Assembly (NCBI GenBank): GCA_025127975.1
Contig: JAHLYQ010000041.1
Location: forward strand, 1 to 64,000
Source: Synechococcus sp. CS-1331
GTDB taxonomy: Bacteria; Cyanobacteriota; Cyanobacteriia; PCC-6307; Cyanobiaceae
DNA: 64,000 nucleotides
Reading direction: 5' to 3'
Below are positions 14,898 to 24,288 of this stretch, piece by piece (the first letter of the stretch is position 1; each line of letters starts with the position of its first letter). The notes beneath the pieces are model-generated. The model ran no database searches. It saw nothing but the letters and a program-made list of their open reading frames with translations, and was not told the origin of the DNA. A program made the position numbers and the translations under genes.

Positions 14898-15917
14898 TTC
14901 AGATTCGCCATCCGCTTGCCCCAAGGACTCCCCGTCCAGCACCTGCTGGCGCTGGAGCCGCCGGGATGGCTGGCGCAGGTGGCTGGCCAGCCCAGGGCCC
15001 CCAGAGCGATTGGAACGCCCTTTTTGGCCAGCAAGATCCCCCAGGCACTGGCTGTAAAGCGGGTAGCGCTCCCAGTCGACCCCAACTGCACAACCTGGAT
15101 CGCCCAGGTGCAGGCAGTTCTTAAAACGGCAACATCCTGCCTCCAGACGCCTGCGTATTTCCGGGAAGAGGGGGCCCAAATCGATGGCCTCGCCAGGCAG
15201 CTCTGGCCGGTTGAAGCCAGGTGTGTCGGCCATCAGGGCGCCTGGAGCCAACTGGAAAAGCTCCACGTGGCGGGTGGTGTGGCGCCCCCGCTGCAGCCGC
15301 CCCGACACCGCCGCCACCCGCAGGCCCAGCTCCGGGCAGAGGGCGTTGAGCACGCTGCTCTTGCCGACGCCGGAGGGGCCGCACAACACGGAAATGCCCG
15401 GCTCGCGCAGCCGCTGGCTGAGCCGCTCCAGCCCTTGGCCGGTCTGGATCGACAGCGCCAGGGCCTCGTAGCCCCAGGCGCCAGCCCGCCGGCACCAGTC
15501 AGCGGCGACCGCTGGGGACACCAAATCGGCCTTGGAAAACACCAACAGCACCGGCCGGCCCGTGGCCTCGGCCGTCAGCAGGAAGCGGGTGAGCTGCAGG
15601 GGATCAAGCTCGGGCTCGGCCAGGGCCACCACCACCACCACCCGGGCCACGTTGGCCACCGCCGGCCGCTCCAGCAGGCCGTCGCGGGGCTCCAGGGCCG
15701 CCACGGCCCCCCGGCCCGCCGGCCAGTCGATACCCTCCAGCCAGACGTGATCCCCCACGGCGATGGTCTGGCCGCTCTTACCAAGCCGGGTGCGTCGGGT
15801 GCAGAGCAGGCGGGTGGCACCGCTGGAGCCGGGCTGGTCCAACTCCACCCAGCAGTAGTTGGCGAGCAGGGAAACCACCAGCCCGCTCAGGCGCAGGGGT
15901 TTTGGCTCAACCGCCAT
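14886..15917 (-). CDS. rsgA: Ribosome small-subunit biogenesis GTPase RsgA
   Basis: A 343-residue circularly permuted GTPase that checks 30S subunit maturation. An OB-like N-terminal domain is followed by the G domain, where SKADLV precedes the P-loop GPSGVGKSS and DTPGF follows it. The C-terminal zinc site is C-C...C-H...C in EAGCCRFKNCLHLGDPGC. ATG 15917 is chosen. It overlaps the end of the tusA-like gene by 11 bases, at the end of the grpE-dnaJ-tusA-rsgA series. The last residues (DGESEGDS) are acidic and encoded partly by a tandem repeat. Confidence 0.95.
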   Translation of the reverse strand: MAVEPKPLRLSGLVVSLLANYCWVELDQPGSSGATRLLCTRRTRLGKSGQTIAVGDHVWLEGIDWPAGRGAVAALEPRDGLLERPAVANVARVVVVVALAEPELDPLQLTRFLLTAEATGRPVLLVFSKADLVSPAVAADWCRRAGAWGYEALALSIQTGQGLERLSQRLREPGISVLCGPSGVGKSSVLNALCPELGLRVAAVSGRLQRGRHTTRHVELFQLAPGALMADTPGFNRPELPGEAIDLGPLFPEIRRRLEAGCCRFKNCLHLGDPGCAVGVDWERYPLYSQCLGDLAGQKGRSNRSGGPGLASHLRQPSRRLQRQQVLDGESLGQADGESEGDS

Positions 15918-16167
15918 GGCACAGAACCAGCAGGCGCACCGCGCCCTCCTGGTGGGGGTGGGCCCGGCATTCAACCCGGTGGCCGGCGCTGATCAGGCCT
16001 TCGCTCACCAACTGCTGGGGCTCGCCCCTATCGAGATCAACCCAGAGAAGCTCTCCGGAGCCAAGCCGTTCGAGGGCTAATTTGGTGCGGATGAAATTGA
16101 GCGGGCAGGGGGTACCGCGCAGGTCGAGCTGGGCCGCCGGAGCCGATGGGTCGGGGCCGGCTGTCAA
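15907..16167 (-). CDS. TusA/SirA-family sulfur carrier-like protein
   Basis: An 86-residue protein with the family signature [20 protein letters not shown]; the Cys-Pro at about residues 21-22 is the sulfur-accepting site in TusA. The remainder, [19 protein letters not shown], fits the small two-layer fold. A role in persulfide transfer is inferred. It overlaps dnaJ by four bases and rsgA by eleven, so translation of the group is probably coupled. Confidence 0.9.
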   Translation of the reverse strand: MTAGPDPSAPAAQLDLRGTPCPLNFIRTKLALERLGSGELLWVDLDRGEPQQLVSEGLISAGHRVECRAHPHQEGAVRLLVLCHGG

Positions 16168-17282
16168 CCGAATAGGCCTCCGAACAGACCACTCTTGTGG
16201 GGATGCCTCTGGCCCTTGCTGGTGTGGTGACCGGCCAACTGTTCGAGCAACTGCCGCTCCTCCCCATTGAGCTTGGTGGGTAGCTGCACCTTGACGCTGA
16301 ACAGGTGGTTGCCTCGGGCCACCGGATTGCCGAGCTTGGGAACCCCCTTGCCCTGCAGGGTGATCACGGCTCCGGGCTGGGTGCCGGCGGGAATTTCCAG
16401 CTGCTCATGGCCGTCGACCGTAACCACCTCGATGGTGTCGCCCAGGATTGCCTGGAGGTAGTTCAGCGTCACCTCCGAATGGATGTGGATGCCATCGCGG
16501 CGCAGGCCCGGAGCCGACTGAACGGTCAGAAACACATAGAGATCGCCGCTGGGGCCACCCCGCTGGCCCGCATTGCCCTCGTTGGCCACCCGCAGCCGGG
16601 TGCCCGAATCAACGCCAGCGGGGATGTTGATCCGCAGCTTTTTACGCACCTGCTGCAGCCCCTGGCCGCCGCAGGCGTTGCAGGGGTCGGCAATTACCTG
16701 GCCGCTGCCCTCACAGGTGGGACAGGCCGCCACCTGGGTGAAGTTGCCGAAGGGCGTGCGGGTAGCCCGGCGCACCTGACCAGAGCCGCCGCAGGTTCCG
16801 CAGGTGGTGGGGCCACTGCCCTGCTTGGCACCGGTGCCCTTGCAGGTGTCGCAGGTTTCGAGATGGCGGATCTGCACCTCCTTCTCGATGCCAAACACCG
16901 CCTCCTGGAAGCTGATGGTGAAATCCAAGCGCAGGTCGTCCCCCTGGTTGGGCCCTCGCCGCCGGGGGCCCTGGCCAGGAGCCGCCCCGCCAAAACCACT
17001 GAAAAAGGTCTCAAACAGGTCGGCAAACCCACCCATGTCGCCCATGTCGGGCATGCCGCCGCCGCCGCCCAGGCCCGCCTCGCCGAACTGGTCGTAGCGG
17101 CCCCGGGTCTGGGGATCGCTGAGCACCTCGTAGGCCCGACCGATCTCCTTGAACCTGTCCTCGGCACCAGGGTCCTTGTTGACGTCAGGGTGGTACTGGC
17201 GCGCCAGCCGCCTGTAGGCCCGTTTGAGGGTGTCGGGATCGGCATCACGAGCAACGCCCAGCAGGTCGTAGTAATCGGCCAT
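16164..17282 (-). CDS. dnaJ: Chaperone DnaJ
   Basis: A 372-residue Hsp40 co-chaperone that stimulates the DnaK ATPase. Order: J domain (2-70) with the HPD motif in [10 protein letters not shown]; Gly/Phe-rich linker (about 75-115); zinc domain with four CxxCxGxG repeats ([36 protein letters not shown]); then the substrate-binding domains. It is full length, a type I DnaJ. Start and grpE stop share one base (TGATG), indicating translational coupling. Confidence 0.97.
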   Translation of the reverse strand: MADYYDLLGVARDADPDTLKRAYRRLARQYHPDVNKDPGAEDRFKEIGRAYEVLSDPQTRGRYDQFGEAGLGGGGGMPDMGDMGGFADLFETFFSGFGGAAPGQGPRRRGPNQGDDLRLDFTISFQEAVFGIEKEVQIRHLETCDTCKGTGAKQGSGPTTCGTCGGSGQVRRATRTPFGNFTQVAACPTCEGSGQVIADPCNACGGQGLQQVRKKLRINIPAGVDSGTRLRVANEGNAGQRGGPSGDLYVFLTVQSAPGLRRDGIHIHSEVTLNYLQAILGDTIEVVTVDGHEQLEIPAGTQPGAVITLQGKGVPKLGNPVARGNHLFSVKVQLPTKLNGEERQLLEQLAGHHTSKGQRHPHKSGLFGGLFG

Positions 17283-18007
17283 CAGCCGTTGTGCTCCTCA
17301 GGCGCGCCTGGGCCAGCTGGGGCGCCCTCGCCGGAATCGGCCGGGCCTGGCCCCATGGAAACCTTCACCAGGGCATGGCGCAGCACCCTGCCGTTGAGGT
17401 GGTAGCCGCGCTGCAACTCCTCAATCACCACATCCTCGGGGTGGGCCTCGCTGGGCTCCCGCAGCACCGCCTCATGCAGGCTGGGATCAAAGGGCTCCCC
17501 TTCGACCCGCATCGGCGACACACCCAGCTGTTTGAACACGTCCACCAGCTGCTTGTAGAGACCCTGGTAGCTGCGATGCAGGGTCTGGGCCTCCTCATGC
17601 TGGGGATTGAGCTGCTGGCGAGCCCGATCGAAGTTGTCCACCACCGGCAGGATTTCACCGAGGGTGGAGCAGGTGATCTGGAGGCGCAGATCGTCGCTGT
17701 CGCGACTCTGGCGCTTGCGGAAATTGTCAAAATCGGCGGCCAATCTCATGTATTGGCCACTGAGGGCCTCATGCTCGGCCTTTAGGGAAGCCAGTTTCTC
17801 CTCCAGCTCGGAAGCCGGATCGGCTGACCCAGCAGGGGCCTGGGCCCCTGCCCCCTCGGCCGGATTTTCCCCGGCGGCGGCAGGGTGGTCTGCACCAGCT
17901 CCAGGATTGCTGTCAGCCGGCATCGAAGCGGGCATGGGGCTGTCTCCTGGCAGGGAGCTGTCGCCGCTCATGGAGGGGTCGCCGCTCATAGAGGTGTCAC
18001 CGTTCAT
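17282..18007 (-). CDS. grpE: Nucleotide exchange factor GrpE
   Basis: A 241-residue exchange factor for DnaK. The N-terminal ~75 residues are low complexity, starting with near-repeats of MSGDxS ([17 protein letters not shown]). The dimeric helix follows ([34 protein letters not shown]), then the beta-wing with [10 protein letters not shown] and the ending [22 protein letters not shown] 18007 is used; the frame also has a TTG at 18016. First gene of the grpE-dnaJ-tusA-rsgA group. No CIRCE heat-shock operator is visible upstream. Confidence 0.95.
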   Translation of the reverse strand: MNGDTSMSGDPSMSGDSSLPGDSPMPASMPADSNPGAGADHPAAAGENPAEGAGAQAPAGSADPASELEEKLASLKAEHEALSGQYMRLAADFDNFRKRQSRDSDDLRLQITCSTLGEILPVVDNFDRARQQLNPQHEEAQTLHRSYQGLYKQLVDVFKQLGVSPMRVEGEPFDPSLHEAVLREPSEAHPEDVVIEELQRGYHLNGRVLRHALVKVSMGPGPADSGEGAPAGPGAPEEHNG

Positions 18008-18095
18008 GGCTGACAAGATCAGACTTTAGTTTTAGACATGTTGAAGCTCCAGGCCCACCTCCCACAAGCGGCGGAAGCCCGCACCTCCTGACGCC

Positions 18096-19574
18096 ATGAG
18101 CTCCACACCGTCGCGTCCAGGCCAATTGCTGCCCCCCAGTTCGCCACCGGCTGCGACCCGATCCCTGACCCAGGAACTGGGGATCGCCAGCTCGGGCCCG
18201 GGCCAGCTCCAGGAGATTGCCGAGATTGAAGATCTGGAGACCAGCGCCGCCGCGGGGGCCAGTGGCACGGCCTCGCCAATCATCAGCCTGGTGGACCGAA
18301 TCCTGATCGAAGCCCTCACCTCCGGGGCGAGTGACATCCACGTCGAACCCCAGGAAAACACCCTGGAGGTGCGCTTCCGCCTCGACGGCGTGCTGCAAAA
18401 GCAGTTTGAAGACCTGCCCAAAAGCCTCACTCCGGCGGTCACCTCCCGCATCAAGATCATGGCTGAGCTCGACATAGCCGAGCGTCGCCTGCCCCAGGAC
18501 GGCCGCATCCGGCGCATGTTCAGGGGTCGGAAAATGGATTTCCGCGTCAGCACCTTACCGGGGCGGAACGGCGAGAAGATCTGCCTACGACTGCTGGACA
18601 GCGGGGCCACCCAATTGGGCCTGGACACCCTGATCACCGATGGGGAGGCCCGCCAGACCCTGCGGGAGATGGGATCCAAGCCCTACGGCATGCTGCTGGT
18701 CACCGGGCCAACTGGATCTGGCAAATCCACGACCCTCTATGCACTGCTGGCCGAACGCAACGATCCGGGGATAAATATCTCCACGGTTGAAGATCCAATC
18801 GAATACACCCTGCCTGGCATCACCCAAACCCAGGTCAACCGCGATAAGGGCTTTGACTTCAGCACGGCCCTGCGCGCCTTCATGCGTCAGGACCCGGACG
18901 TGCTGCTCGTTGGCGAGACCCGCGACCTGGAAACGGCAAAAACAGCTATCGAGGCGGCCCTCACAGGCCACCTAGTGATGACAACCCTGCACTGCAACGA
19001 TGCGGCCAGCGCCATCGCACGCCTCAGTGAGATGGGCGTCGAACCCTTCATGGTGAGTGCTTCCCTGCTCGGGATCGTCTCCCAGCGCCTGGTGCGCCGG
19101 GTATGTCCAGACTGTCGAATCAGCTATGAACCCAGCCCCGAGGAGCTGGCCAGATTTGGCTTGATGGGAAGCAACGAGACCCATGTCACCTTTTACAAAG
19201 CAAACACCCAAAGCCGCAACGATCACAACCGCTGCAGCAGCTGCAACGGCGCCGGCTACAAAGGCCGCGTCGGTGTATACGAGATTCTGCGCATGACCGA
19301 CGGGCTTGCCGCTGCGGTGGCCAAACATGAAAGCACCGATGTGCTGAGGCGAATGGCCATAGAAAACGGCATGAAAACCCTGCTGGGCTATGGACTCCAG
19401 CTGGTGCGCGATGGCCACACAACCCTGGGCGAGGTTGAGCGGATGTTGTTGACCGATTCCGGCCTCGAGTCAGAGCGGCGGGCGCGATCGTTGAGCACCC
19501 TTACCTGCACAAGTTGCGGCGCTGGCCTGCACGATGAGTGGCTCGAATGCCCCTACTGTCTAACCACCCGCTGA
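18096..19574 (+). CDS. pilB: Type IV pilus extension ATPase PilB
   Basis: A 492-residue secretion ATPase of the GspE/PilB family that powers pilus assembly at the inner face of the plasma membrane. Walker A is GPTGSGKST (204-212), the Asp box is NISTVEDPIEY, Walker B is DPDVLLVGETRD, and the His box is HLVMTTLHCNDA. A zinc site is formed by CPDC ... CSSC (about 342-386). The last 25 residues add a second ribbon (CTSCG...CPYC). The usual long N-terminal MshEN-type domain is nearly absent, leaving about 55 residues of linker. First of pilB-pilT-pilC. Confidence 0.94.
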   Translation: MSSTPSRPGQLLPPSSPPAATRSLTQELGIASSGPGQLQEIAEIEDLETSAAAGASGTASPIISLVDRILIEALTSGASDIHVEPQENTLEVRFRLDGVLQKQFEDLPKSLTPAVTSRIKIMAELDIAERRLPQDGRIRRMFRGRKMDFRVSTLPGRNGEKICLRLLDSGATQLGLDTLITDGEARQTLREMGSKPYGMLLVTGPTGSGKSTTLYALLAERNDPGINISTVEDPIEYTLPGITQTQVNRDKGFDFSTALRAFMRQDPDVLLVGETRDLETAKTAIEAALTGHLVMTTLHCNDAASAIARLSEMGVEPFMVSASLLGIVSQRLVRRVCPDCRISYEPSPEELARFGLMGSNETHVTFYKANTQSRNDHNRCSSCNGAGYKGRVGVYEILRMTDGLAAAVAKHESTDVLRRMAIENGMKTLLGYGLQLVRDGHTTLGEVERMLLTDSGLESERRARSLSTLTCTSCGAGLHDEWLECPYCLTTR

Positions 19575-19588
19575 CTACTCGCTGACCC

Positions 19589-20668
19589 ATGGCCGTAATG
19601 ATCGAAGAGCTGATGGGCCAACTGGTTGCTGATGGGGGCAGCGATCTGCACATCAGCGCCGGCCTGCCGCCCTATGGGAGGTTCAATGGCCAACTCAGGC
19701 CCATGCAGCCTGAAATCCTCGAAGAAGAAGCCTGCAACAGGCTGATCTTTTCGTTGCTGAACAACTCACAGCGAAAACAACTGGAACAAACCTGGGAGCT
19801 CGATTGCGCCTATGGTCTCAAAGGCCTAGCCCGCTTCAGGGTCAACGTCTATCGACAGCGGGGCAGCTATGCCGCCTGCCTGAGGGCCCTGGCCAATAAG
19901 GTGCCATCGCTCGAGAGCCTGGGGCTGCCGCCGATTGTTGAGGAAATGAGCCACACGCCAAAGGGGCTGATCCTGGTGACAGGCCCCACGGGCTCGGGCA
20001 AAACGACCACCCTGGCCGCCATCCTGGAGCACATTAATCAAACGCGAGCAGAGCATATTCTCACCATTGAAGACCCCATCGAATTCACCTATAAGCCAGC
20101 TAAAAGTATAATCCACCAACGCCAGGTAAACGACGATACCCGCAGCTTTTCAAATGCACTGAGGGCAGCCCTTCGCGAAGATCCAGATGTGATTTTGGTA
20201 GGGGAACTGCGTGATCTCGAAACCATCCAGCTGGCCATCACAGCCGCCGAAACTGGTCACCTCGTCTTCGCAACCCTGCACACCAGCTCGGCCGCCCAAA
20301 CCGTCGACCGGATGGTTGATGTATTTCCAGCCGGCCAGCAAACCCAGATCCGGGTGCAACTGAGCACAAGCCTGGTGGCAGTCTTTGCCCAAACCCTTTG
20401 CAAACGCCAGCACCAGGGCCCTGGCGAGCATGGCCGGGTACTGGCACAGAAGATCATGATCAACACCCCGGCAACGGCAAACCTGATCAGGGAAGCAAAA
20501 ACAGCCCAGCTTTATTCCCAGATCCAAACAGGGGGACAACTGTCTATGCAAACCCTGGAGAAGGCCCTTGCCAACCTGGTACTAAGCAACCAAATCAGTC
20601 TGGATACGGCCCTTTTAAAATCATCAAGACCTGAAGAACTCAAACGGCTTGTGAGCCAATTGGGCTGA
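19589..20668 (+). CDS. pilT: Type IV pilus retraction ATPase PilT
   Basis: A 359-residue hexameric ATPase that depolymerises pili. N-terminal motif GGSDLHISAGLPPYGRFNG, Walker A GPTGSGKTTTLAA, Asp box LTIEDPIEF, Walker B DPDVILVGELRDLET, and His box HLVFATLHTSSAAQT are all present. The AIRNLIRE-like segment near the end, which is needed for retraction in PilT, here reads TANLIREAKTAQLYS. It starts 14 bases after pilB. Confidence 0.96.
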   Translation: MAVMIEELMGQLVADGGSDLHISAGLPPYGRFNGQLRPMQPEILEEEACNRLIFSLLNNSQRKQLEQTWELDCAYGLKGLARFRVNVYRQRGSYAACLRALANKVPSLESLGLPPIVEEMSHTPKGLILVTGPTGSGKTTTLAAILEHINQTRAEHILTIEDPIEFTYKPAKSIIHQRQVNDDTRSFSNALRAALREDPDVILVGELRDLETIQLAITAAETGHLVFATLHTSSAAQTVDRMVDVFPAGQQTQIRVQLSTSLVAVFAQTLCKRQHQGPGEHGRVLAQKIMINTPATANLIREAKTAQLYSQIQTGGQLSMQTLEKALANLVLSNQISLDTALLKSSRPEELKRLVSQLG

Positions 20669-20671
20669 TCC

Positions 20672-21931
20672 ATGCCGACCTTTGCCGCCACTTACATCAA
20701 CCCCCGGGGGAAAGCGGCTGTCATCGACGTCGAGGCGGCGGATCCAAGCCAGGCCAAACGCTCCCTGCGCCTGCGCGGCATCCGAGCCACCGAGATCAAA
20801 CAGAAAACGGAGGCATCGGTCAGTGAATTCAATGCCAAAGCACTCCTGAATCAGAAGCTGAACTTCTCACGCTTCAGCGAACTGATCGAAACCAGGCCAG
20901 GCATCAAGGACAAAGCTGTTTTTGCAAGCAAGATGGCCGCCCTAGTGAATGCTGGCGTTCCGATTGTGCGCAGCATCGATCTGATGGCAGGCCAGCAGAA
21001 GCTGCCAATGTTCAAGCGTGCACTCGAATCGATCAGCCTGGAGGTGAACCAGGGCACCTCCCTCGGTGAAGCCCTAAGACGTTGGCCCAAGGTTTTTGAC
21101 AAGCTGACCATCGCCATGGTGGAAGCTGGGGAAGCAGGCGGGGTGCTGGATGAATCCCTCAAACGGCTTGCCAAACTGCTGGAGGACAATGCCAAACTTC
21201 AAAATCAGATCAAAGGTGCCATGGGCTATCCCGTGGCGGTGCTTTTTATAGCCGTCGCCGTATTCCTGGGCATGACTATTTTCATCATTCCCACCTTTGC
21301 CGGTATTTTTGATGGCCTCGGCGCTGAGCTGCCCTGGTTTACCCAGGCCATGGTGAACCTGAGCAGCCTGCTGCGATCTCCATTCACCCTTTACCTGGCA
21401 GCGGTTTTGGCGATCTTTATTTATATCTTTGGCAGGTTTTATGCGACGCCGCCAGGAAGGCGCCGGGTTGATTCATTGATTCTCAAACTCCCCCTCTTTG
21501 GCGAGTTGATTCAAAAATCAGCCACCGCCCAATTTTGCCGCACCTTCAGCTCCCTTTCGCGGGCGGGAGTGCCAATCCTAATGTCCCTTGATATCGTCAA
21601 AGAAATAACAAGTAATTCAATCATGGCTGATGCGATCAGCAGCAGTCGCGAGGGGGTTCTGCAAGGCATCCCCCTGAGCGTCGCCCTCGGCAACATGAAG
21701 GCATTCCCAGAGCTGTCGATCAGCATGATGTCCATCGGCGAAGAAACAGGCGAAATGGATACCATGCTTTCTAAGGTTGCCGACTTCTACGAAGACGAAG
21801 TTGGCGCCACAGTCAAGGCCCTAACCTCCATGCTCGAACCGGCACTGATCGTCGTAGTCGGCGGCATTGTCGGCTCAATTCTGCTGGCAATGTATCTGCC
21901 AATGTTCTCCGTATTCGATCAAATCAAATAG
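20672..21931 (+). CDS. pilC: Type IV pilus platform protein PilC
   Basis: A 419-residue inner-membrane protein (GspF/PilC family) on which PilB and PilT act. It has two T2SSF cytoplasmic domains (about 75-190 and 280-400) and three hydrophobic segments: GYPVAVLFIAVAVFLGMTIFIIPTF, LYLAAVLAIFIYIFG and the C-terminal IVVVGGIVGSILLAMYLPMF. Conserved motifs such as ALVNAGVPIVRSIDLM and EAGEAGGVLDE are clear. Three bases separate it from pilT. No pilin gene is in view. Confidence 0.96.
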   Translation: MPTFAATYINPRGKAAVIDVEAADPSQAKRSLRLRGIRATEIKQKTEASVSEFNAKALLNQKLNFSRFSELIETRPGIKDKAVFASKMAALVNAGVPIVRSIDLMAGQQKLPMFKRALESISLEVNQGTSLGEALRRWPKVFDKLTIAMVEAGEAGGVLDESLKRLAKLLEDNAKLQNQIKGAMGYPVAVLFIAVAVFLGMTIFIIPTFAGIFDGLGAELPWFTQAMVNLSSLLRSPFTLYLAAVLAIFIYIFGRFYATPPGRRRVDSLILKLPLFGELIQKSATAQFCRTFSSLSRAGVPILMSLDIVKEITSNSIMADAISSSREGVLQGIPLSVALGNMKAFPELSISMMSIGEETGEMDTMLSKVADFYEDEVGATVKALTSMLEPALIVVVGGIVGSILLAMYLPMFSVFDQIK

Positions 21932-21946
21932 GCCCAAGCCAGTTTC

Positions 21947-23212
21947 TCAGGCCCTGGCCAAGGCCTGACCCGCAAGCCAGCCACTGCTCCAGCAGTGCTG
22001 GAAGTTAAATCCACCGGTGACCCCGTCTATGTCCAGCAATTCACCCACCAGGTAGAGGCCCGCCTGACGGCGGCTTTCCATCGTGGCCAGGTTGACCTCA
22101 CCGAGGGGGATCCCCCCCGCCGTCACAAATTCTTCGCCGAAGGGTCCCCGCCCCGTCACGGCCACCCGGGTATCCCGCAGGGCCGTGATCAAGCCCTGCT
22201 GCTGACGCTTGGTCAGGTCGGCCCAGCGCTGCTGGGGATCGACCGCCTGGCCCTGGAGCAGGGCCAGCCAGAGGCGGCGGCTCAACTGCGGCCAAGGCCG
22301 CCAGTTGGCCAGCTGGCGTTTGGCCTGGCCGAACTTGGCTTCGGCAAACATGGACTCCAGCTCGGGCGGGGACTGGCCACCGGTCCAATCGAGCCGTAAT
22401 TCGCCGCGGTAGCCAGCAGCCTTGAGGGCCCGGGCGGCAAAGGCCGTCAGGCGCAGGGTGGCCGGCCCGGAGATGCCCCAGTGGGTGATCAGCACCACGC
22501 CCCGCTGGCGAAAACGGCTCCCGCCCGCACCGCCCGCCGAATCCGGGGGCAACTGCAAGGCCAGCTCCACCGGATCCATCACCACTCCAGCCAACTCCAG
22601 CAGGGGATTGCCGGCCATGGCCAGGGTGAACAGGGAAGGCACAGGAGGCACCAGCCCATGGCCCAGGCTCGCCGCCAAACGGCGGCCGCTGGGGTGGCTG
22701 CCAGTGGCCAGAACCAACCGCCCAGCTGTCATCTGCGGGCACTGGCCACCGCGGAGCTCCAGGGCAAAGCCCCCGCCACTGGCCAGGGCAGCCCCCTGCA
22801 AACCCACTCCCGTATGGAGCCGCACGCCGGCCTGCAGGGCCGCCCGGCGCAGGCTGGCCGCCACAGACTCGGAGCGGTTGGAGCGGGGAAACAGGCGGCC
22901 GTCTGCCTCCTCCACCAGCTCCAGCCCGTGCCGGGCAAACCAGGCCACCGCATCGCCGGGGCCAAAGCGGCCAAAGGGGCCCCGCAGGGCCTGGCCGCCA
23001 CGGGGGTAATGGCCCACCAGCGCCTGGGGATCCCAGCAGGCATGGGTGACGTTGCAACGGCCGCCGCCGCTGATCAACACCTTGTGCAAGGGCTCGCTGG
23101 TGGCCTCCAGCAGAGCGATATCGCCCACCCCCGCTTCGGCGGCGGCGATGGCAGCCATGAAGCCCGCCGCTCCACCCCCTGCCACCACCACGGCGGCATG
23201 GCTAAGAGGCAT
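21947..23212 (-). CDS. HI0933/BaiN-family flavoprotein
   Basis: A 421-residue FAD-binding oxidoreductase. Its dinucleotide motif is VVVAGGGAAGFMAAIAAAEAG at the N-terminus, and KVLISGGGRCNVTHA is the family signature. GGIPLGEVNLATMESRRQAGLYLVGELLDIDGVTGGFNFQ-like text near the C-terminus completes the FAD site. The substrate is unknown for most members. ATG 23212 is preferred to 23236 because it avoids overlap with the divergent dusA start. Convergent with pilC. Confidence 0.93.
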   Translation of the reverse strand: MPLSHAAVVVAGGGAAGFMAAIAAAEAGVGDIALLEATSEPLHKVLISGGGRCNVTHACWDPQALVGHYPRGGQALRGPFGRFGPGDAVAWFARHGLELVEEADGRLFPRSNRSESVAASLRRAALQAGVRLHTGVGLQGAALASGGGFALELRGGQCPQMTAGRLVLATGSHPSGRRLAASLGHGLVPPVPSLFTLAMAGNPLLELAGVVMDPVELALQLPPDSAGGAGGSRFRQRGVVLITHWGISGPATLRLTAFAARALKAAGYRGELRLDWTGGQSPPELESMFAEAKFGQAKRQLANWRPWPQLSRRLWLALLQGQAVDPQQRWADLTKRQQQGLITALRDTRVAVTGRGPFGEEFVTAGGIPLGEVNLATMESRRQAGLYLVGELLDIDGVTGGFNFQHCWSSGWLAGQALARA

Positions 23213-23234
23213 CGCGGGCGGGCAGCATGGGGGC

Positions 23235-24260
23235 ATGGGGCAGATCGATCCGGCCAGTTATCGCTTCAGTGTGGCTCCGATGATGGACTACACGGATCGA
23301 CACTTCCGGGTGTTGATGCGCCAGATCAGCCGGCGCAGCCTGCTCTACACGGAGATGGTGGTGGCCCGGGCCCTCCATCACGCCCGCCTGGAACCGGGCT
23401 CCAGCCAGCCCGATGGCCGGCTGGAGCGGCTGCTGGGCTTTGATCCAGTTGAGAAACCCCTGGCCCTGCAGGTGGGGGGCGACGATCCGGCACTGCTGGC
23501 GGAGGCCGCCCAGTTGGCGGCCGACTGGGGCTACAACGAGATCAACCTGAATGTGGGCTGCCCAAGCGAAAAGGTGCAAAAGGGCCGCTTCGGGGCCTGC
23601 CTGATGGCCGATCCGGCCCAGGTGGCCCGCTGTGTGGCCGCCATGGCCGCCGCCAGCCCCCTGCCGGTAACGGTGAAACACCGGATTGGCATTGACGAGC
23701 GCGACAGCTACGCCGAACTGCTTGGCTTCGTCGACTCGCTGGCGGCGGCAGGGGCCCAACGCTTTGCGGTCCATGCGCGCAAGGCCTGGCTGGCAGGGCT
23801 CGATCCCAAACAGAACCGCACGATTCCGCCCCTGCGCCCCGAGCTGGTGCACCAGCTCAAACGGGATCGGGCCGGCCTCACCATCGAGCTCAACGGCGGC
23901 CTGACCAGCCTGGAAAGCTGCCTGGAACAACTCCAACTGGTTGATGGGGCCATGGTGGGCCGGGCGGCCTACGGGCACCCGCTGCAGTGGGCGGGGGTGG
24001 ATCGGCAGGTGTTCGCGGACGACAGCCAGCCCGAGGCCACCGCATCGAGTGTGGTGCGGGGCCTGATTCCCCATGCGGAGCGATGGCGCCAGCGGGGCAA
24101 ACGGCTCTGGCCGATCGCCCGCCACCTGGTCCACCTAGTGGAGGGGGTGGAAGGGGCCAGGCGCTGGCGCCAGGGCCTCACCCGGGCCGCCGGCTGCCGA
24201 GATGCGGACCCCAGCGTGCTGGAAGCGGCGGCCCTGGCCCTGGAGGAGCGGGGCTATTAG
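23235..24260 (+). CDS. dusA: tRNA-dihydrouridine synthase A
   Basis: A 341-residue FMN enzyme that reduces uridines in the tRNA D-loop. It opens with RFSVAPMMDYTDRHFRVLMRQ, followed by NLNVGCPSEKVQKGRFGACLM, where the Cys of FGACLM is the catalytic acid. Other motifs are VTVKHRIGID, FAVHARKAWLAGLDPKQNR and VDGAMVGRAAYGHPL. These fit DusA more than DusB or DusC. The frame is open further upstream, but ATG 23235 is the start that matches the family. Confidence 0.95.
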   Translation: MGQIDPASYRFSVAPMMDYTDRHFRVLMRQISRRSLLYTEMVVARALHHARLEPGSSQPDGRLERLLGFDPVEKPLALQVGGDDPALLAEAAQLAADWGYNEINLNVGCPSEKVQKGRFGACLMADPAQVARCVAAMAAASPLPVTVKHRIGIDERDSYAELLGFVDSLAAAGAQRFAVHARKAWLAGLDPKQNRTIPPLRPELVHQLKRDRAGLTIELNGGLTSLESCLEQLQLVDGAMVGRAAYGHPLQWAGVDRQVFADDSQPEATASSVVRGLIPHAERWRQRGKRLWPIARHLVHLVEGVEGARRWRQGLTRAAGCRDADPSVLEAAALALEERGY

Positions 24261-24288
24261 GCGGAGTTTGGCCAGCCAGCGCCCCTGC

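Noticed and set aside
18008..18095. CIRCE heat-shock operator or tRNA in the grpE-pilB gap
   Set aside because: No TTAGCACTC-type inverted repeat and no cloverleaf can be folded.
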